Shown: one piece after another, positions 19,463 to 29,463 of the stretch
Position numbering within the stretch: position 1 is the first letter of the stretch
How the letters are laid out: every line of letters starts with the position of its first letter
NCBI RefSeq assembly: GCF_050016015.1
Contig: NZ_JBNHEQ010000302.1
Coordinates: 1 to 64,000, forward strand
DNA: 64,000 nt
Direction: 5' to 3'
Origin: Trichodesmium sp002260545
GTDB taxonomy: Bacteria > Cyanobacteriota > Cyanobacteriia > Cyanobacteriales > Microcoleaceae
Made by a program: the position numbers and the translations under genes
Notes under the pieces: generated by a model
Told to the model about the DNA's origin: nothing
Database searches by the model: none
Seen by the model: only the letters and a program-made list of their open reading frames with translations

Positions 19463-20296
19463 ATGTCAGAAAAATTAACACTTCTGCCCGATGAATATCC
19501 AGACACCAGTAATATGATTCTGGAGGATGATACTCCCTTTGATAGTTTTATTAATGAAAAACAACAACGTTTACTCACAACTGTATTTTATAGTGGTGCG
19601 GAAATACCTATAAATGTTCCTTTTATTGTTGCTGCTAATGTGGGTTTATTTTCTCATGTCCGACATTCAGGAATTGTGCCGGATATGTTTTTAAGCTTAA
19701 ATATTATTGGCAGTAAAGAATGGTGGGAAAGAAATGTTCGTTCTTATTTATTCTGGGAATTTGGCAAAGCACCAGATGTTGTAATTGAAATTGTTTCTCC
19801 TACTCCTGGCAATGAATTAGGAAGTAAATTAACAGACTACGCGCAGTTAAAAATTCCTTATTATGTTGTCTACGATCCATTGCAAAAACTAAGTGAAACT
19901 GTACTGCAAGTATTTCAACTTCAATTTAATTCTTATATTCCTAAAAATGATGCTTGGTTTGCGGATGTAAATCTAGGATTAACTCTTTGGAATGGTAGGT
20001 TTGAAAATATTAATGGTACTTGGTTACGTTGGTGCGATGCTGATGGGAATGTGATTAAAACAGGAGATGAAATAGCAGCAGAAAAAGATGCTGAAATATC
20101 TCAAAAGGATGCTCAAATTAAACAGGCGTTATTATTGGCAATTGAAATGGGATTAAAATTAAAATTTGGTGATGAATATGTGGGGATATTATCCGAGATT
20201 TCAGCAATTAATGATGTGAAATTATTAGAGATAATTGTTACTCAAATTCCCCAGGTTTATTCAATGGATGAATTGCGAAAACTATATTCTGAATAG
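19463..20296 (+). CDS. Uma2 family nuclease with C-terminal extension
   Basis: 277 residues, with a good ribosome site (CTGGAGG 8 nt before ATG 19463). The core has SGIVPDMFLSL (Asp), APDVVIEIVSPTPGNELGSK (Glu, Lys) and YAQLKIPYYVVYDP, so the catalytic set is complete. The C-terminal 70 residues add a charged coiled-coil-like stretch (IAAEKDAEISQKDAQIKQAL), then a helical region ending MDELRKLYSE. This tail is typical of the longer Uma2 subgroup. It lies 100 bp after the first Uma2 gene and is divergent in sequence, so it is not a recent tandem duplicate. Confidence 0.9.
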   Translation: MSEKLTLLPDEYPDTSNMILEDDTPFDSFINEKQQRLLTTVFYSGAEIPINVPFIVAANVGLFSHVRHSGIVPDMFLSLNIIGSKEWWERNVRSYLFWEFGKAPDVVIEIVSPTPGNELGSKLTDYAQLKIPYYVVYDPLQKLSETVLQVFQLQFNSYIPKNDAWFADVNLGLTLWNGRFENINGTWLRWCDADGNVIKTGDEIAAEKDAEISQKDAQIKQALLLAIEMGLKLKFGDEYVGILSEISAINDVKLLEIIVTQIPQVYSMDELRKLYSE

Positions 20297-20457
20297 TTGA
20301 AAAATACGAACCAGGAATGCCTAGTATGGGAGCAAGATGCTTCCACTGCGATTTCTGATGACAAAAGTAATTACAACTGGATATCACATTACTTCTGACT
20401 TCTAACTTCTAACTTCTGACTTCATAAGGCGATCGCTCAATTTTTAGAAAAAATACT

Positions 20458-20543
20458 GTAGGTTGGGTTAAGCGACAGCGCAACCCAACACCCAAGAGCA
20501 TACTTGTATTTTGTTGGGTTTCGTTAACGTCAACCCAACCTAC
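20458..20543. repeat. long hairpin repeat in spacer
   Basis: GTAGGTTGGGTTAAGCGACA pairs with the complement at 20522-20543 (GTCAACCCAACCTAC). This is a widespread cyanobacterial GTTGGGTT hairpin. ACTGATA tandem heptamers follow at about 20551-20580. Confidence 0.7.
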
Positions 20544-21196
20544 AAAGTTGACTGATAACTGATAACTGATAACTGATATCAGACAAACCCGGTTTCTTAT
20601 TCAGGGAAATCATCCGTATATTCGTGGCAAAATCACTGTGTGGTACCCATATTTGACTTAGCAAACTGTTTCGCTACCATCTCTGGATCTGTTTCTATTT
20701 CCTCGGTATCTGGATTAAGATCAATATCTGGTTGCCATGTTTGAGCTTGCTTCAATAGAGAAATACCTAACTCAACTCTCTGATTTTCTATTATTAATTC
20801 GCTACCCATTCGTAACAGATTTGTTGCTGCATTTAAACTGAAATTAGAGTCAAGTTTGACTGCTTGTTCAAACTGAGAAATTGCTTCCTCAAGCTTACCC
20901 TCTGCTGCTAATTTCTCACCCTTTAAAAAGAAAGCTGTGGCTGAAGGCTCTATTTCACCGCAAAGATGTCGTTCTTTTTCTTCTAAGTTAGGGTTATTTT
21001 TCAGGTAGTCGCTCATCCACTTGCAAGCGTTGTCTATTAGCTCATCTCGGTTAAAATTCCACAGTTTGATAGTCTCATCCCTACTCCCAGAAGCAATTAA
21101 TTCCCCATCGGGGCTAAATGCTACAGCATTGACAAAATTATTGTGCCCCTGTAAAGTAGTAACTAAAGTGCCATCTGTTTTCCATAGTTTGACTGT

Positions 21197-21296
21197 NNNN
21201 NNNNNNNNNNNNNNNNNNNNNNNNNNNNNNNNNNNNNNNNNNNNNNNNNNNNNNNNNNNNNNNNNNNNNNNNNNNNNNNNNNNNNNNNNNNNNNNN
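21197..21296. other. assembly gap (100 N) in WD40 repeats
   Basis: The flanks (TTTGACTGT and GTTATCCAAACTCC) join exactly as in the adjacent repeat at 21411-21430, so the true gap is either nil or a whole number of ~123-bp repeat units. Confidence 0.8.
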
Positions 21297-24200
21297 GTTA
21301 TCCAAACTCCCCGAAGCTATCAATTCCCGATTGGGGCTAAATGCTACAGCAAAGACATCATCATTGTGCCCCTTAAAGGTATCAACTCAAGTGCCATCTG
21401 TTTTCCATAGTTTGACTGTGTTATCCAAACTCCCCGAAGCTATCAATTCCCGATTGGGGCTAAATGCTACAGCATTGACATCACTATTGTGCCCCTCAAA
21501 GGTATCAACTCAAGTGCCATCTATTTTCCACAGTTTGACTGTGCCATCCCAACTCCCCGAAGCAATCAATTTTCCATCGGGGCTAAATACTACATCATAG
21601 ACAGTATCATTGTGCCCGGATAAAGTCTCAACTAAAGTGCCATCTGTTTTCCACAGTTTGATCGTATTATCCTGACTCCCCGAAACAATTAATTTTCCAT
21701 CGGGGCTAAATGCTACAGCAATGACAGTATCTTTGTGCTCCTGTAAAGTCTCAACTAAAGTGCCATCTGTTTTCCACAGTTTGATAGTGTTATCCTCACT
21801 CCCCGAAACAATCAATTTCCCATCGGGGCTAAATGCTACAGCATTGACATAATATTTGTGTCCCGATAAAGTCTCAACTAAAGTGCCATCTGTTTTCCAC
21901 AGTTTGATCGTATTATCATAACTCCCCGAAGCAATTAATTCCCCATCCGGGCTAAATGCTACAGCCATGACAGGATTTTTGTGCCCCGGTAAAGTCTCAA
22001 CTAAAGTGCCATCTGTTTTCCAGAGTTTGACTGTGCCATCCCAACTCCCCGAAGCAATCAATTCCCCATCGGGGCTAAATGCTACATCCAAGACATAATC
22101 ATCGTGCCCCGGTAAAGTCTCAACTAAAGTGCCATCTGTTTTCCACAGTTTGATAGTGTTATCCTCACTCCCCGAAACAATCAATTTCCCATCGGGGCTA
22201 AATGCTACATCCAAGACATAATCATCGTGCCCCGGTAAAGTCTCAACTAAAGTGCCATCTGTTTTCCACAGTTTGATAGTGTTATCCTCACTCCCCGAAA
22301 CAATCAATTTCCCATCGGGGCTAAATGCTACATCCAAGACATCATCATTGTGCCCTCGTAAACTATTAACTTCTTTCCTTCCTTGCCAGTAAACGATTTG
22401 TCGGAGTAGGTTTTTACCTTGTTTCTGAATAGCCTCATCCTTTGTTACTTGTAATTTTTGAATAAATTTTAGCACATCCATCTGTACTTCTAAGCTAGAG
22501 TCTAAGCGGGATTTTAATGTAGCTATTTCAGCTCTGAGATTAGCATTTGTTTCTCCAACAACAGCCCGACGCCACTGCCACACCGCCCCCACAGCAAACA
22601 CCGACACCGCCATCAAACCACTCACTAACCCCAATATCGTCTTTCGCCTACCCAGTCGTTTTTCCTCTTCCTGCCGTTGACGCAACGCCATCCCCGCTTC
22701 AATAAACTGCTGAGTCAACTCAGACAACTCATCACCATACTTAATATAAAGTTCTTCCGCATTCTGCAACGCTACACCCCGCAGCAAAAAATCATCCACT
22801 CGCCCATGTTGCACCCACTTCTTAGCATCCTGCTCTATCTGTCGTTGCTGTTGTAGTCGACTTCTATTTTTCTCCAACCACCAACGTAAAGTTGTCCAAT
22901 GACGAATTAAGATTTCGTGAGCAACTTCCACAGTAATTTCTAATTCCCCTAAATTCTCCTCAACAGACTCAGCAACATTCTCCTCCACATTTTCACCCTT
23001 TTCTCCAGACTCAACATTCCCACCAACAACAATTAACCGCGCATCACTCAACTGTTGCAACACAGACTCCACCTTCTCCTTCCCATACTTCTTACCCAAC
23101 AACTCCGACTTCAACACCCGACGGCGAGTATCCTTCCCCTCCTCTCCCAACTGCACCAACTCCAGAAAAATAAACTGAGCGCAACTCTCCTCCTCCCTAT
23201 GCAAACCCCGCCTCACATCCTCCGCTTTATTTTCCAACACCTCCTTAAAACCACCAATTTCCTCCTGATAAACCTGCAAACTCAACATTCCATCCCGGCG
23301 CTTTTCCCACAACTCCCGCAAAACAAACTGCAACAAAGGCAAACCACCCAACTCTTCCTGCACTTCATCCAACAATACATCCACCAAACCAGACTCCACC
23401 TTTAACCCCACCTTCTCAGCAGGTTTAACTATAGCGTCTCGATATTCCTGCTCCTGCAAATTCGGCGACACCAACATCAAATTCTCCTGCACCAAAACCT
23501 CCAACTCTGGCACCTCCAAACAATTACCAATAAAATCATCCCGCAACGTTATTATCAACCTCAACTTATCCGACGTTTCCCGCAAAGCACCCAACAGCAA
23601 ATTCAGAAACTCCAAACGTTCGTTTTCAGCAGTCAAAGTAAATAATTCCTCAAACTGATCCACCACCAAAACCACCATCGGTTCCACCCGACGACGCAAC
23701 CACAAAACCAACCATTCCACACCCAAATGCAACGAACCCTCCTTTTCATCAACCTTCCCATCAGTTGCCAATACCTGAGCTAAAGCATTTATCGGCGTTG
23801 CACCAGGGCGAAAACAACCACACCAACATTTACCAGGCGGTTGCTTCCCCGCCGCCAGTTGTGGCAAAACACCAGCTTGCACCACGGAAGACTTTCCACT
23901 ACCCGAAGCACCAACCACCGCCAAAAACGAACTATCCCGCAACCTTGCCAAAATCTCCTGTATCAGCTTTTGCCTACCAAAAAAGAACTCCGCATCCTGT
24001 AGACGAAACGCCTCCAAACCCTTGTAAGGGCAGATATTAGCATCAAAAATTGTATTAGTTGCCTCCCCAGGAAGCAAAATATCAATAGCATTTCCAGACA
24101 AAAAAGTTGTAATAGGCAACCGTTGCTGCAACTCAATAACCAACCCCGCAACAGTCAAACCATGTCGAGCATTTCCGAATATTTTCACCAATTCTTGAGA

Positions 24201-24468
24201 AAACTCTAACGACGAGGAAGCAATAATACATTGAGACTTATTCTTTTCTTGGTGCAAATATTCCACCCATTGAGTCAGCACATCATTTTCAGCATTAGGA
24301 AAATCAAGAATAATTACCTGTTGACGCACCTGGGAACTCCATAATTTTCTCTGCAACCAAAAACAACTAATACGCACCCCATCCCCCAAAACCAGATAAT
24401 GTTCCTGCTCATCATCATCATTAATAATAGTTTCAACCTCACCGCGGATGTAGAAAAAGGCTGTTTCC

Positions 24469-24552
24469 AACTCCAACTCGCCCTTTCCCAAGGGTGGTTG
24501 GGGAGGCTCAATTTCTAACTCCCCCCTTTCAAAGGGGGGCTGGGGGGGATTA
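24469..24552 (-). repeat. palindromic repeat translated as PPQPP motifs inside the caspase gene
   Basis: Encodes NPPQPPFERGELEIE followed by PPQPPLGKGELELE, a well-known signature of GC-rich palindromic repeats inserted in frame in cyanobacterial proteins. It separates the caspase region from the STAND region. Confidence 0.8.
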
Positions 24553-25875
24553 ATATTCAAACATTCCAATATTCCGCCTTTTACATCTTGCCAAGAGCGG
24601 TTTGTTTGCGGCCAATATCCCACAGTAAAATCACCCCGACTGTGCAAAACACCTGATAAAGAAACAGTCTCCTCACATTCTGCCAAACCATTAATAATTA
24701 CAGCCTGTCGCCGACTATTTTCATAACTATTAATGGGCACAATTCCTAATACAAACTCTCCCGCTCCTTCCACAATTCTTAGAGGAATTTGTGCTGGAGA
24801 TTCCGACTGAATATTTGATTCACCACGATTAGCTTTTTGTTGATTAGTCAAACGAATTTGCTGATTAGTTTTATCAATATATTCCAAAGTGCGATTATAG
24901 ACATATTTATATAAACTATCCGCCTCAATAACTCCCAACTTATCCGCAGCCTGACCCAAAAAACCTTGAATCAAATAATAAGTAAATAATCCATGTTTTA
25001 AATTTTTCCATTCTCTAGATTGTTCATATTTATCGCAAGACAAAAGGGCATAAAAACCTTTACTTTTAGCAGCCCTTTGCCAAAATAATTCAATTAATTG
25101 TGGAGCAATACTAGGTATTTCAGATTCAGATAATTTCTTACCTTGAGACAAATCCTGAAAATTAATACTTGTTCCACCACTATGACAAGCATCAATAAAA
25201 ATCAATTGATATTTAGCACCACTTTCTGCCAACTTTTGCAGAATTTCTGCCACAGGCAAACCCGTTGTAGTTAAATTATTAGTTTGAGTATTTTTCAGAC
25301 ATAATATTGGTTGTTGAGTTTGTTTGTCTAAAAAACCATGACCGGAAAAATAAATTAAAATAGTATCTTCTTTAGTTGCTTGAGTGACTAACTTTTCTAA
25401 GCTATTTTTTACCACATCAAGCAGAGGAGATTCAGGAGTATTATCGTGATGGATAATAATAGTTTTATTAGTGAATCATTTTGTAGATGATTCTAATGCT
25501 GCCTTTAATTCCTGACAATCATTAACACAATAATTAAGGTTATTTATTCTGGTGTCATCATATTGATTAATTCCTACTAAAAGAATTAAAAGTTTAGCTT
25601 CACCAGTTTTAAGTTTTTCTACATTAGAATTACCTACTGATTTCGGCATATATTATTCTCCTCGAATAAGTCTTGACTGCTATAGCAATATCGAATGATT
25701 TGTGAGAAAAAACTGTAGAGGTTTGGTTGACAAATCCCTTGGCACTTGGGTTTGGAGACCAAACCCCTACAATAAAATCTTACAACCTATTTAGGATTGC
25801 TATACAATATATACGATGACAATCATAAAAATTATTCAAATTGAGGATAATTATAATTAACCATATTAAAACTTT

Positions 25876-26104
25876 GTAGGGTGCGTTAGTGGAACGAAGT
25901 GGAGCGTAACGCACCATTTTCATGTTGCTGGTGCGTTACGCTATCGCTTTTTCCTGACGGAATGCTCCGCAAACATGTCGCGTAGCGAAACAGCACCCTA
26001 CTGGACTCTACTCAAATCAAATATTTGAACACCATTTTTGATGTTACTGTAGGGACGTTTCGCTATGCGACATGAAACGCATTTTTGTTATCCAACGTCC
26101 CTAC
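25876..26104. repeat. two long inverted repeats upstream of the caspase gene
   Basis: 25876-26001 is bounded by GTAGGGTGCGTT and GCACCCTAC and contains a ~24-bp dispersed element (25950-25975). 26049-26104 is bounded by GTAGGGACGTTTCG and AACGTCCCTAC. The spacer 25650-26144 has no gene; a GGTTTGGAGACCAAACC hairpin lies near 25745-25770. Confidence 0.75.
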
Positions 26105-26145
26105 TTTGCGATCTACTTAAATAAAATGTTTTAGCTGAAATAATA

Positions 26146-26745
26146 TTACAAAGGAATTAATTCAGAAAAATTAACTAATAATTGTTCATTATCCAATTCA
26201 TCCCCTAAACGTGCTGGAGAAAAATGTATTTGAATACCCCGCAACTTTTCTTGATAATGTAAATTAATCAAAGCTTTTAATGCTTCAGTCATCGCCCCCA
26301 TACTCGCCAAGTCAGTTTCAATGTCTGGCACTTCTCCCTCAAAAGCAACTGTTATCATTACCACTAAATTACCAGTGGGAGGCAAAGTTAACGGTTCGTT
26401 ATCTTCCCCATAGTCATCATTTTCCCCAGAACTTAGGTAGCGTTGAGCAGAGTCTGTAAACAATTCATCAAAAAAGTCTCCCGCTTCTCCCTCATTCCAA
26501 ATAACATCTCCCTCATTTGCAGCAGACTGCCAATAGATATTATATTGTAGGAGACTTTGACAGACTTCAACCAGTCTTTCCCCCACTACTTCCAAGTCAC
26601 CTTCTGATGCAACCGCTTCCCTAACAGCTCTATTCAAAACACCCAATAAAGGCGTTACCTCCGAACCCGCTAAGTGAATAAATAAACGAGACACAACAAA
26701 TCTCGTTTTGCCTGTAAATTTATTTAAACTATCTTGCCAACCCAT
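26146..26745 (-). CDS. DUF1517 family protein
   Basis: 199 residues from ATG 26745, chosen over the TTG at 26760 because GCAGGT lies just before it. The C-terminus has NLVVMITVAFEGEVPDIETD and LRGIQIHFSPARLGDELDN, characteristic of DUF1517. Unlike many members, which have an N-terminal transmembrane segment and Gly-rich region, this one begins with a soluble helical region (WQDSLNKFTGKTRFVVSRLF). It is therefore the short soluble type. The family occurs in cyanobacteria and plastids (DUF1517/THF-like membrane proteins) and lacks a settled function. The gene is monocistronic; family C MITEs lie between it and ycf37. Confidence 0.85.
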   Translation of the reverse strand: MGWQDSLNKFTGKTRFVVSRLFIHLAGSEVTPLLGVLNRAVREAVASEGDLEVVGERLVEVCQSLLQYNIYWQSAANEGDVIWNEGEAGDFFDELFTDSAQRYLSSGENDDYGEDNEPLTLPPTGNLVVMITVAFEGEVPDIETDLASMGAMTEALKALINLHYQEKLRGIQIHFSPARLGDELDNEQLLVNFSELIPL

Positions 26746-26799
26746 AATTTTACCTGCCAATTAATTAAGTCAAAAATCAAAAGTCAAAAGTAAGAAATT

Positions 26800-26901
26800 C
26801 AGGACTTACGCAGGCGGACCGAGAAACCGGGTTTTTTCGTCAATATTTATTGTTAAAAACAACGATTTATCCTAAAAACCCGGTTTCTTTGCGTAAGTCC
26901 T
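26800..26901. repeat. MITE-like element, family C
   Basis: 102 bp with ends CAGGACTTACGCA and TGCGTAAGTCCT. Inside, AAACCGGGTTTT and AAAACCCGGTTTC form a second inverted pair, so the element folds into one long hairpin. Confidence 0.8.
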
Positions 26902-26953
26902 CAAATTGATTATTTCTACACGGTAATTTATTTGACTTTCAGTTTTATATCAT

Positions 26954-27046
26954 CAGGACTTACGCAAAAAATGAAATTATACACCATCTGTAGGGGCGAA
27001 TGGCCATTCGCCCCTACTAGATCATAGTGCTTCTGCGTAAGTCCTG
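26954..27046. repeat. MITE-like element, family C, second tandem copy
   Basis: 93 bp with ends CAGGACTTACGCA and TGCGTAAGTCCTG. The interior carries a GTAGGGGCGAATGGCCATTC palindrome of the 28-bp family. It is 52 bp from the previous copy. Confidence 0.8.
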
Positions 27047-27118
27047 ATCATGTGTCTTGCCGCGCTAAAGCGCAACTACGAGCTAATAATTTTTACTTCT
27101 AAATTCTAAATTATAAAT

Positions 27119-27637
27119 TTAAGAACGTTTCCTCATAGATTCTGCACGTCTTTTCGCAGTATCATTTTTTGAGTCATATTTCAGTGCTGACTCATAAGCT
27201 TCTAATGCTTGGGCAGTTAATTTTTTCTTCTCATAAGCATGACCCAAATTATTGTAAGCTGTTACATAATTAGGAGCTATTTTTAATGCTTCTTTATACT
27301 GCCTAATTGAAATATCATATTGCTCTTGAGAGAAGTAAGCAAAACCAAGAGCATTATAAACTTTCGGAAAATCTTCTACATTCTCTTCGTCTTTTAATCT
27401 CAGAGCTTTTTGAAATAATTCAATTGCCTGAACATACAATTTTTTTTCTAAATATATACTAGCAAGCTGATAATATTCATCTACTGTTCCCTGTTCTTTT
27501 GTCAATTTATTTTTCAAGTTAGAAAGCTGACCTTCTGTTTTCCTCGTCTTCGTAATCTGACGAATAATAAATATAGCTGTTATTGACAATAATATTAGCA
27601 GTATTAATAAGTATAAAACTGGTAGAGTGCTATCCAT
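27119..27637 (-). CDS. ycf37: Ycf37-like TPR protein (photosystem I assembly)
   Basis: 172 residues. One N-terminal transmembrane helix (YLLILLILLSITAIFIIRQI) is followed by three TPR units: DEYYQLASIYLEKKLYVQAI, KVYNALGFAYFSQEQYDISI, and VTAYNNLGHAYEKKKLTAQA. This size and layout match cyanobacterial Ycf37, a thylakoid-anchored protein that binds photosystem I intermediates and promotes trimer stability. It lies 258 bp downstream of rplT on the same strand. A generic TPR protein is the alternative, but the helix-plus-three-TPR length fits Ycf37 well. Confidence 0.8.
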   Translation of the reverse strand: MDSTLPVLYLLILLILLSITAIFIIRQITKTRKTEGQLSNLKNKLTKEQGTVDEYYQLASIYLEKKLYVQAIELFQKALRLKDEENVEDFPKVYNALGFAYFSQEQYDISIRQYKEALKIAPNYVTAYNNLGHAYEKKKLTAQALEAYESALKYDSKNDTAKRRAESMRKRS

Positions 27638-27843
27638 AATCTTTACCCAGGATTAATGTTTATTGTAGGTCGTGGTGCATTTTCATTAATTAATACTGAT
27701 ATTGATAATGAATAATGAAAATATCTCTAATTATCAATTACAACGGATTCCAACAGGCAATATGTCTGTGCGACAAAGGTTTTTATTTTGTTGTACCTTA
27801 CATACCTGGAATTTGCTGTATCTATATAATCACCTTTGGGGAT

Positions 27844-27904
27844 TAATTATTAATTATCAATTATCCATTATCAATTATCAATTATCCATTATCAATTATC
27901 CATT
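27844..27904. repeat. AATTATC/CATTATC tandem repeat touching the rplT stop
   Basis: ATTATCAATTATCCATTATC units are repeated about four times, ending at the last codons of rplT. This looks like the STRR type; the spacer to ycf37 contains nothing else recognisable. Confidence 0.75.
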
Positions 27905-28252
27905 AGCTTTACCTGCCAACTCCACAACTTTTGCAAAAGTTTCAGGATCTAAAACTGCTAATTGTGCTAACATTTTACGGTTAATTTCAATATTGGCTTT
28001 TTTCATATTGCCAATTAATTGACTATAGCTTGTACCTTGTTGACGAGCTGCTGCATTGATCCGGGCAATCCATAAACGGCGAAAGTCCCGTTTCCGTTTC
28101 CGGCGATCGCGATAAGCATTGCGTAACGCCTGCATTACTCGTTGGTTAGCAACTTTAAATAGTCTGGACTGTGCCCCTCTAAATCCTTTAGCTAGCTTCA
28201 GAATTTTGTTACGGCGTTTTCGGGCAACATTACCTCTTTTAACTCTCGGCAT
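27896..28252 (-). CDS. rplT: 50S ribosomal protein L20
   Basis: 118 residues, the normal length. It begins PRVKRGNVARKRRNKILKLA and contains AYRDRRKRKRDFRRLWIARI and the C-terminal RKMLAQLAVLDPETFAKVV, all L20 hallmarks. L20 binds 23S rRNA early in 50S assembly. It sits 30 bp after rpmI in the usual rpmI-rplT order; infC is not adjacent. GAGAAAAATT precedes ATG 28252, giving a weak ribosome site. Confidence 0.98.
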   Translation of the reverse strand: MPRVKRGNVARKRRNKILKLAKGFRGAQSRLFKVANQRVMQALRNAYRDRRKRKRDFRRLWIARINAAARQQGTSYSQLIGNMKKANIEINRKMLAQLAVLDPETFAKVVELAGKANG

Positions 28253-28282
28253 AATTTTTCTCCTAACCTAAAATTTTATACT

Positions 28283-28480
28283 TTATAAATAAGGAAGCAT
28301 TAGACGTACATTTTCTTCATTAGTCTCATGGACAAGAGCCATTTTCGACATATCGTTCTTGCGAGTAGAGCTTTTATGCTCCAAAAGATGACTCTTGAAG
28401 GCTTTACGACGTTTGATTTTGCCACTGCCTGTGGCTTTAAATCGTCTTGCTGCTGATTTGCGAGTTTTTAGTTTTGGCAT
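28283..28480 (-). CDS. rpmI: 50S ribosomal protein L35
   Basis: 65 residues: KLKTRKSAARRFKATGSGKI, KRRKAFKSHLLEHKSSTRK and the C-terminal ENVRLMLPYL, complete for the family. First gene of the rpmI-rplT operon. A sigma70-type promoter lies about 30-60 bp upstream. The 10 bases immediately before the ATG (GCGTAAGTCC) equal the terminal sequence of family C elements, so the leader may include a MITE end, though coincidence is possible. Confidence 0.98.
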   Translation of the reverse strand: MPKLKTRKSAARRFKATGSGKIKRRKAFKSHLLEHKSSTRKNDMSKMALVHETNEENVRLMLPYL

Positions 28481-28511
28481 GGACTTACGCTAATTTTACA
28501 CACAAGCTTTT

Positions 28512-28539
28512 ATAATACCATAAATTTTGTTAAAATCAA
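28512..28539 (-). promoter_or_regulatory. candidate sigma70 promoter for rpmI-rplT
   Basis: On the minus strand, TTGATT (28539-28534), a 16-bp spacer and TATTAT (28517-28512) lie about 32 bp before the rpmI start. This is the only plausible promoter pair in the otherwise AT-rich spacer 28481-28864. Confidence 0.5.
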
Positions 28540-28864
28540 ATACCCCAATTTAGAATTTAGAATTCAGAAGTTAAATTATTGTTCTGGCTATATTTGAGAT
28601 TTAGAATTGAGAATTTAGAACTCAGAAGTTAAATTATTGTTGTAACTATAAACCTTAATTATTTACTAAGAAAGAAGGAAAAAAATATAAAATTTTATTG
28701 CTCAATCAAATCAATAACTTTATAGAAAAAACAAATATTTATAAAGTTGGTATTAAAGGGAATATATGATAGAAAAAATTAGGTGAGAAAACTTCACTGT
28801 TTCTTGATTAGCTAAGTTTTTTGACCAAAATACAATAAAATTATGGTAAGGGTAATGATATTAA

Positions 28865-29386
28865 ATGTATAGTCTTTCTAGTAAAATTGAGGCAATTTTA
28901 TATCTCAAGGGACAACCCCTCTCTATTTCTGAAATTTCTGAAATTGCCAAGTGCGAGCGTGGCCAAGTCAAAGATGCTTTAATTGAATTAATGTCAGAAT
29001 ATGCTCATCGACATACTGCTTTAGAGGTTGTTGAAACAGAAAAAGGCTATAGTCTTCAACTCAAACCAACTTTTAGTGAGTTGATAGAAAGCTTGATTCA
29101 ACCAGAATTAGGAGTGGGCGCTTTGAGGACTTTAGCAGCGATCGCTCTAAAAGGAGGTATTACCCAATCAGAATTAGTAGATATTCGTGGTTCGGGTATC
29201 TATCAGCACGTTCCTGAACTGGTAAGTTTAGGCTTTATCCGTAAACGTCGTCAAAAGGAATCTCGTTCTTATTGGTTACAAGTCACAGATAAGTTTCATC
29301 AATATTTCCAACTCGATCAACTACCTCAACAATTATCACTAGACCTGCTTTCTATATCTAATAGTAATGAAAATGAAGAAGAATAA
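28865..29386 (+). CDS. scpB: segregation and condensation protein B
   Basis: 173 residues with two winged-helix domains: SSKIEAILYLKGQPLSISEI, AKCERGQVKDALIELM, YSLQLKPTFSELI, then LRTLAAIALKGGITQSELVD and the hallmark RGSGIYQHVPELVSLGFIRK. ScpB dimers bind ScpA and, with SMC, form the chromosome condensation complex. Length is normal. An AAGGGT segment precedes ATG 28865. The spacer to the next gene is a TCCCTAC heptamer tandem, so co-transcription is uncertain. Confidence 0.95.
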   Translation: MYSLSSKIEAILYLKGQPLSISEISEIAKCERGQVKDALIELMSEYAHRHTALEVVETEKGYSLQLKPTFSELIESLIQPELGVGALRTLAAIALKGGITQSELVDIRGSGIYQHVPELVSLGFIRKRRQKESRSYWLQVTDKFHQYFQLDQLPQQLSLDLLSISNSNENEEE

Positions 29387-29417
29387 TCTAATCGCACCCT
29401 TATTCATCAATTCTTTC

Positions 29418-29451
29418 CCCCTACTCCCTACTCCCTACTCCCTACTCCCTC
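29418..29451. repeat. CTCCCTA heptamer tandem
   Basis: Four to five copies of the heptamer CTCCCTA between scpB and the cyclo-ligase gene. The same unit recurs at 57397-57426 and, as the complement, at 5586 and 55344. Confidence 0.85.
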
Positions 29452-29463
29452 TTTAACAGATTA

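Larger units (their letters stand above)
20633..25649 (-). pseudogene. caspase (C14) - STAND NTPase - WD40 - TPR protein, three in-frame TGA
   Basis: The original start is probably ATG 25649 (AGGAGA 9 nt upstream). In-frame TGA codons occur at 25478-25476, 21512-21510 and 21389-21387; between the first two the frame is open for about 1300 codons. Domains on conceptual numbering: caspase-like p20 with His104 (YFSGHG) and Cys155 (IDACHSGG); an inserted PPQPP repeat at 367-391; STAND NTPase with Walker A GASGSGKSS at about 580 and Walker B VVLVVDQFEELF; ten 41-residue WD40 repeats (GHxxxVxxVAFSPDG..IASGS..TIKLWKTDGT); then a short TPR tail starting DNACKWMSDYLKNNPN and ending at 20633. An N run at 21197-21296 sits in repeat 9; closing it to zero length restores the frame to the tail. 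Such proteins are signal-activated proteases implicated in stress or cell death. From GTG 25415 a product would retain both catalytic residues. Confidence 0.85.

Noticed and set aside
23055..24040. Plus-strand frames opposite the STAND region
   Set aside because: Gln/Leu/Pro-rich antisense shadows of the caspase-STAND gene with no family resemblance.
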